Origin: Alphaproteobacteria bacterium UBA5343 | Lineage (GTDB): Bacteria; Pseudomonadota; Alphaproteobacteria; RF32; UBA5343 | NCBI GenBank assembly: GCA_002410125.1 | Contig: DHQH01000117.1 | Span: 6,591-20,584, forward strand | Direction: 5' to 3' | Length of the DNA stretch: 13,994 nt | In this document: piece after piece, positions 12,698-13,994 of the stretch | How the letters are laid out: each line of letters begins with the position of its first letter | Position numbering within the stretch: position 1 is the first letter of the stretch | The notes under the pieces: generated by a model | What the model was told of the DNA's origin: nothing | Database searches by the model: none | The model's input: only the letters and a program-made list of their open reading frames with translations | Program-made: the position numbers and the translations under genes

Positions 12698-13994
12698 TTA
12701 ATTTACATGGATGATTGTAACGGCAACAGAGTCACCGTTAGAGTTCGTCATATTAGTGAATTCGATCTTTTTCTTTTGACCGATTTCAACTGTTGTAGGG
12801 TTACCTATATCTGTTGTATAGTATGCATACAACCAATCCATTTTGCCGTTGTTATCGTGGAATTGTTCCACGTAATAATTGGCATTCATGGTGTAGGTAG
12901 CAGTTGCATCAGGCAACTGTTTTACAACAATATTTCCTGTTGTTTCATTAATGTATAATTTAGCATTAGCATCAATTCTGATGCGGTCATCTTCATTATA
13001 TGCTGGATTATTAGGATCTGCGAAGTAAACATCAAGTACATGATAGTTATTTACTTCTTTATGACCTGCAAATTCAGGAGTAGGTTCTGGATCAACAGGA
13101 TTAATATCAGGTTTTTCATCAGTTGAGATGTAAGTACCTGTAATACCACCAACTGTCTTTTTGAATTCAACTTTAATATTGTTTGGACAGTCGATTTGTG
13201 AACCATTTTTTAATTTGAAATTGTTGTAACCATTACCACCAGAAAGTCCAACAACAAATTGTTCAAGCTCACTAGGAGTAGTTGGAACATAGTCACTTTC
13301 AATGAAAATGTCAGCTCCTTTAGTCCACAACCTTGTGTTATCAGCAATAATCTCGCGATATTCTTCTTTCCAGAAGTTTTCCACGATGTTATGGAACAAT
13401 TTATGTTGTCCGTCGATACGACCCATATCCCAGTCAGGTTCGAGTGGGTTTGGATCAGTCGGACCAGGATTGGTTGGTTCAGTTTCACCTTTATAAACTC
13501 TTGTACCTTTGAAAGTGCTAAGTGAAGCACCTTGAACTACTTTCACTTTGTTAGGAATATTAATAGTTCCAGTTGGAGAGCCGTTAAGAGTCTCTTTTAC
13601 AGAAACATTAATTTCCTGACGAGAAAATAATTCAGTTCCACCGGTCTTGATACTTACTACAAAGATCTGACTACCGTCATTTTTTTCGTAAAGGTAAGCA
13701 TTTTTATTAAATGGTGTATTGAAGTTATTATCAGTTGTCCATTTTTCACCAACAGGTAAGTTGATGAAATCAGCAACAAGATAACCTGTCCAATCATCAA
13801 TTTCTGGAACATCAGGATCAACAGGGTCAATATCAGGTTTTTCATCAGTTGAGATGTAAGTACCTGTAATACCACCAACTGTCTTTTTGAACTCAACTTT
13901 AACATTGTTTGGACAAGGAACTTCAGTTCCGTCTTTTAACAAAAAGAAGTTTGTTCCGCTGGCATTTGACAATCCAACAACAAATTGTTCAAGC
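12698..13994 (-). CDS. Modular repeat protein, C-terminal part (probable surface or structural protein; runs off right edge)
   Basis: The frame is open from the right edge to a TAA at 12698, giving about 431 visible residues. I do not recognise the family. A module beginning LEQFVVGLS and ending VEFKKTVGGITGTYISTDEK-PDI[DN]PVDP occurs twice, 242 residues apart, followed each time by a different sequence. Proline- and acid-rich linkers (PVDPDVPEID, TEPTNPGPTDPNPLEP, PVDPEPTPEF) join beta-strand-like domains with many Asn, Thr and Tyr residues. This pattern suits a secreted, surface-exposed or phage-tail-like protein, but no signal peptide can be checked because the start is outside. A TTG at 13972 is not the true start: the frame continues upstream with the same LEQFVVG seen in the second copy. 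Base composition looks richer in G and C than its neighbours, which could mean transfer. Confidence 0.75.
   Translation of the reverse strand, partial: LEQFVVGLSNASGTNFFLLKDGTEVPCPNNVKVEFKKTVGGITGTYISTDEKPDIDPVDPDVPEIDDWTGYLVADFINLPVGEKWTTDNNFNTPFNKNAYLYEKNDGSQIFVVSIKTGGTELFSRQEINVSVKETLNGSPTGTINIPNKVKVVQGASLSTFKGTRVYKGETEPTNPGPTDPNPLEPDWDMGRIDGQHKLFHNIVENFWKEEYREIIADNTRLWTKGADIFIESDYVPTTPSELEQFVVGLSGGNGYNNFKLKNGSQIDCPNNIKVEFKKTVGGITGTYISTDEKPDINPVDPEPTPEFAGHKEVNNYHVLDVYFADPNNPAYNEDDRIRIDANAKLYINETTGNIVVKQLPDATATYTMNANYYVEQFHDNNGKMDWLYAYYTTDIGNPTTVEIGQKKKIEFTNMTNSNGDSVAVTIIHVN
13089..13189 (-). repeat. Intragenic direct repeat, copy A
   Basis: This 101-bp segment matches 13815-13915 with four mismatches by eye (about 96% identity), at an offset of 726 bp (242 codons). 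It encodes CPNN[IV]KVEFKKTVGGITGTYI and the following STDEKPDI[ND]PVDP. Confidence 0.9.
13815..13915 (-). repeat. Intragenic direct repeat, copy B
   Basis: Partner of 13089-13189. A second shared block of 22 bp (13247-13268 and 13973-13994, encoding LEQFVVG) has the same 726-bp offset, so the two blocks belong to one duplicated module with a diverged middle. Confidence 0.9.

Overview
The window looks like the replication-origin-proximal region of an AT-rich alphaproteobacterium. Three things support this. The block mnmE-mnmG-(cysQ)-rsmG-parA-parB next to rho and coaE is the gene order found beside oriC in many Alphaproteobacteria. The protein sequences fit those families. The roughly 500-bp gap between the divergent rho and coaE genes carries four perfect TTATACACA DnaA boxes. 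The low GC content suggests a host-associated or otherwise AT-drifted lineage, but I cannot name a genus.

Layout, left to right. 1-250 (minus): start of an L-asparaginase-family gene that runs off the left edge. 265-304: intrinsic terminator. 327-7084 (minus): a tightly packed operon, transcribed mnmE, mnmG, cysQ-like, rsmG, parA, parB. rsmG has an in-frame TGA at codon 85. Three parS-like 16-mers lie inside rsmG, mnmG and mnmE. 7164-8244 (plus): ogt and an overlapping HD-domain hydrolase, then a terminator. 8424-9095 (plus): HAD phosphatase. 9112-10068 (minus): divergent PiT-like permease. 10121-11380 (minus): rho. 11381-11878: probable oriC. 11879-12493 (plus): coaE. 12494-12697: non-coding, with a bidirectional terminator. 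12698-13994 (minus): the C-terminal part of a modular repeat protein that runs off the right edge.

How it fits together: oriC, parS-like sites and parA/parB all lie within about 12 kb, so initiation and segregation of the chromosome are encoded as one neighbourhood. mnmE and mnmG make the wobble-uridine modification of tRNA, rsmG methylates 16S rRNA, rho terminates transcription, and coaE finishes coenzyme A. Genes on each side of the origin (rho and the mnmE-parB operon leftward, coaE rightward) are transcribed away from it. The ogt, HD and HAD genes are the head-on exceptions.

The most unusual signals are: (1) a perfect 19-bp repeat found three times inside coding sequence (twice in parB, once in mnmG), always in the same strand and frame, encoding EQDSLN; (2) the in-frame TGA in rsmG, in a window where none of the 13 complete 3' ends uses TGA; (3) the parS-like sites embedded in coding sequence; and (4) the origin itself with CtrA-, IHF- and GANTC-like motifs. 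No tRNA, rRNA, CRISPR array or transposon was seen.
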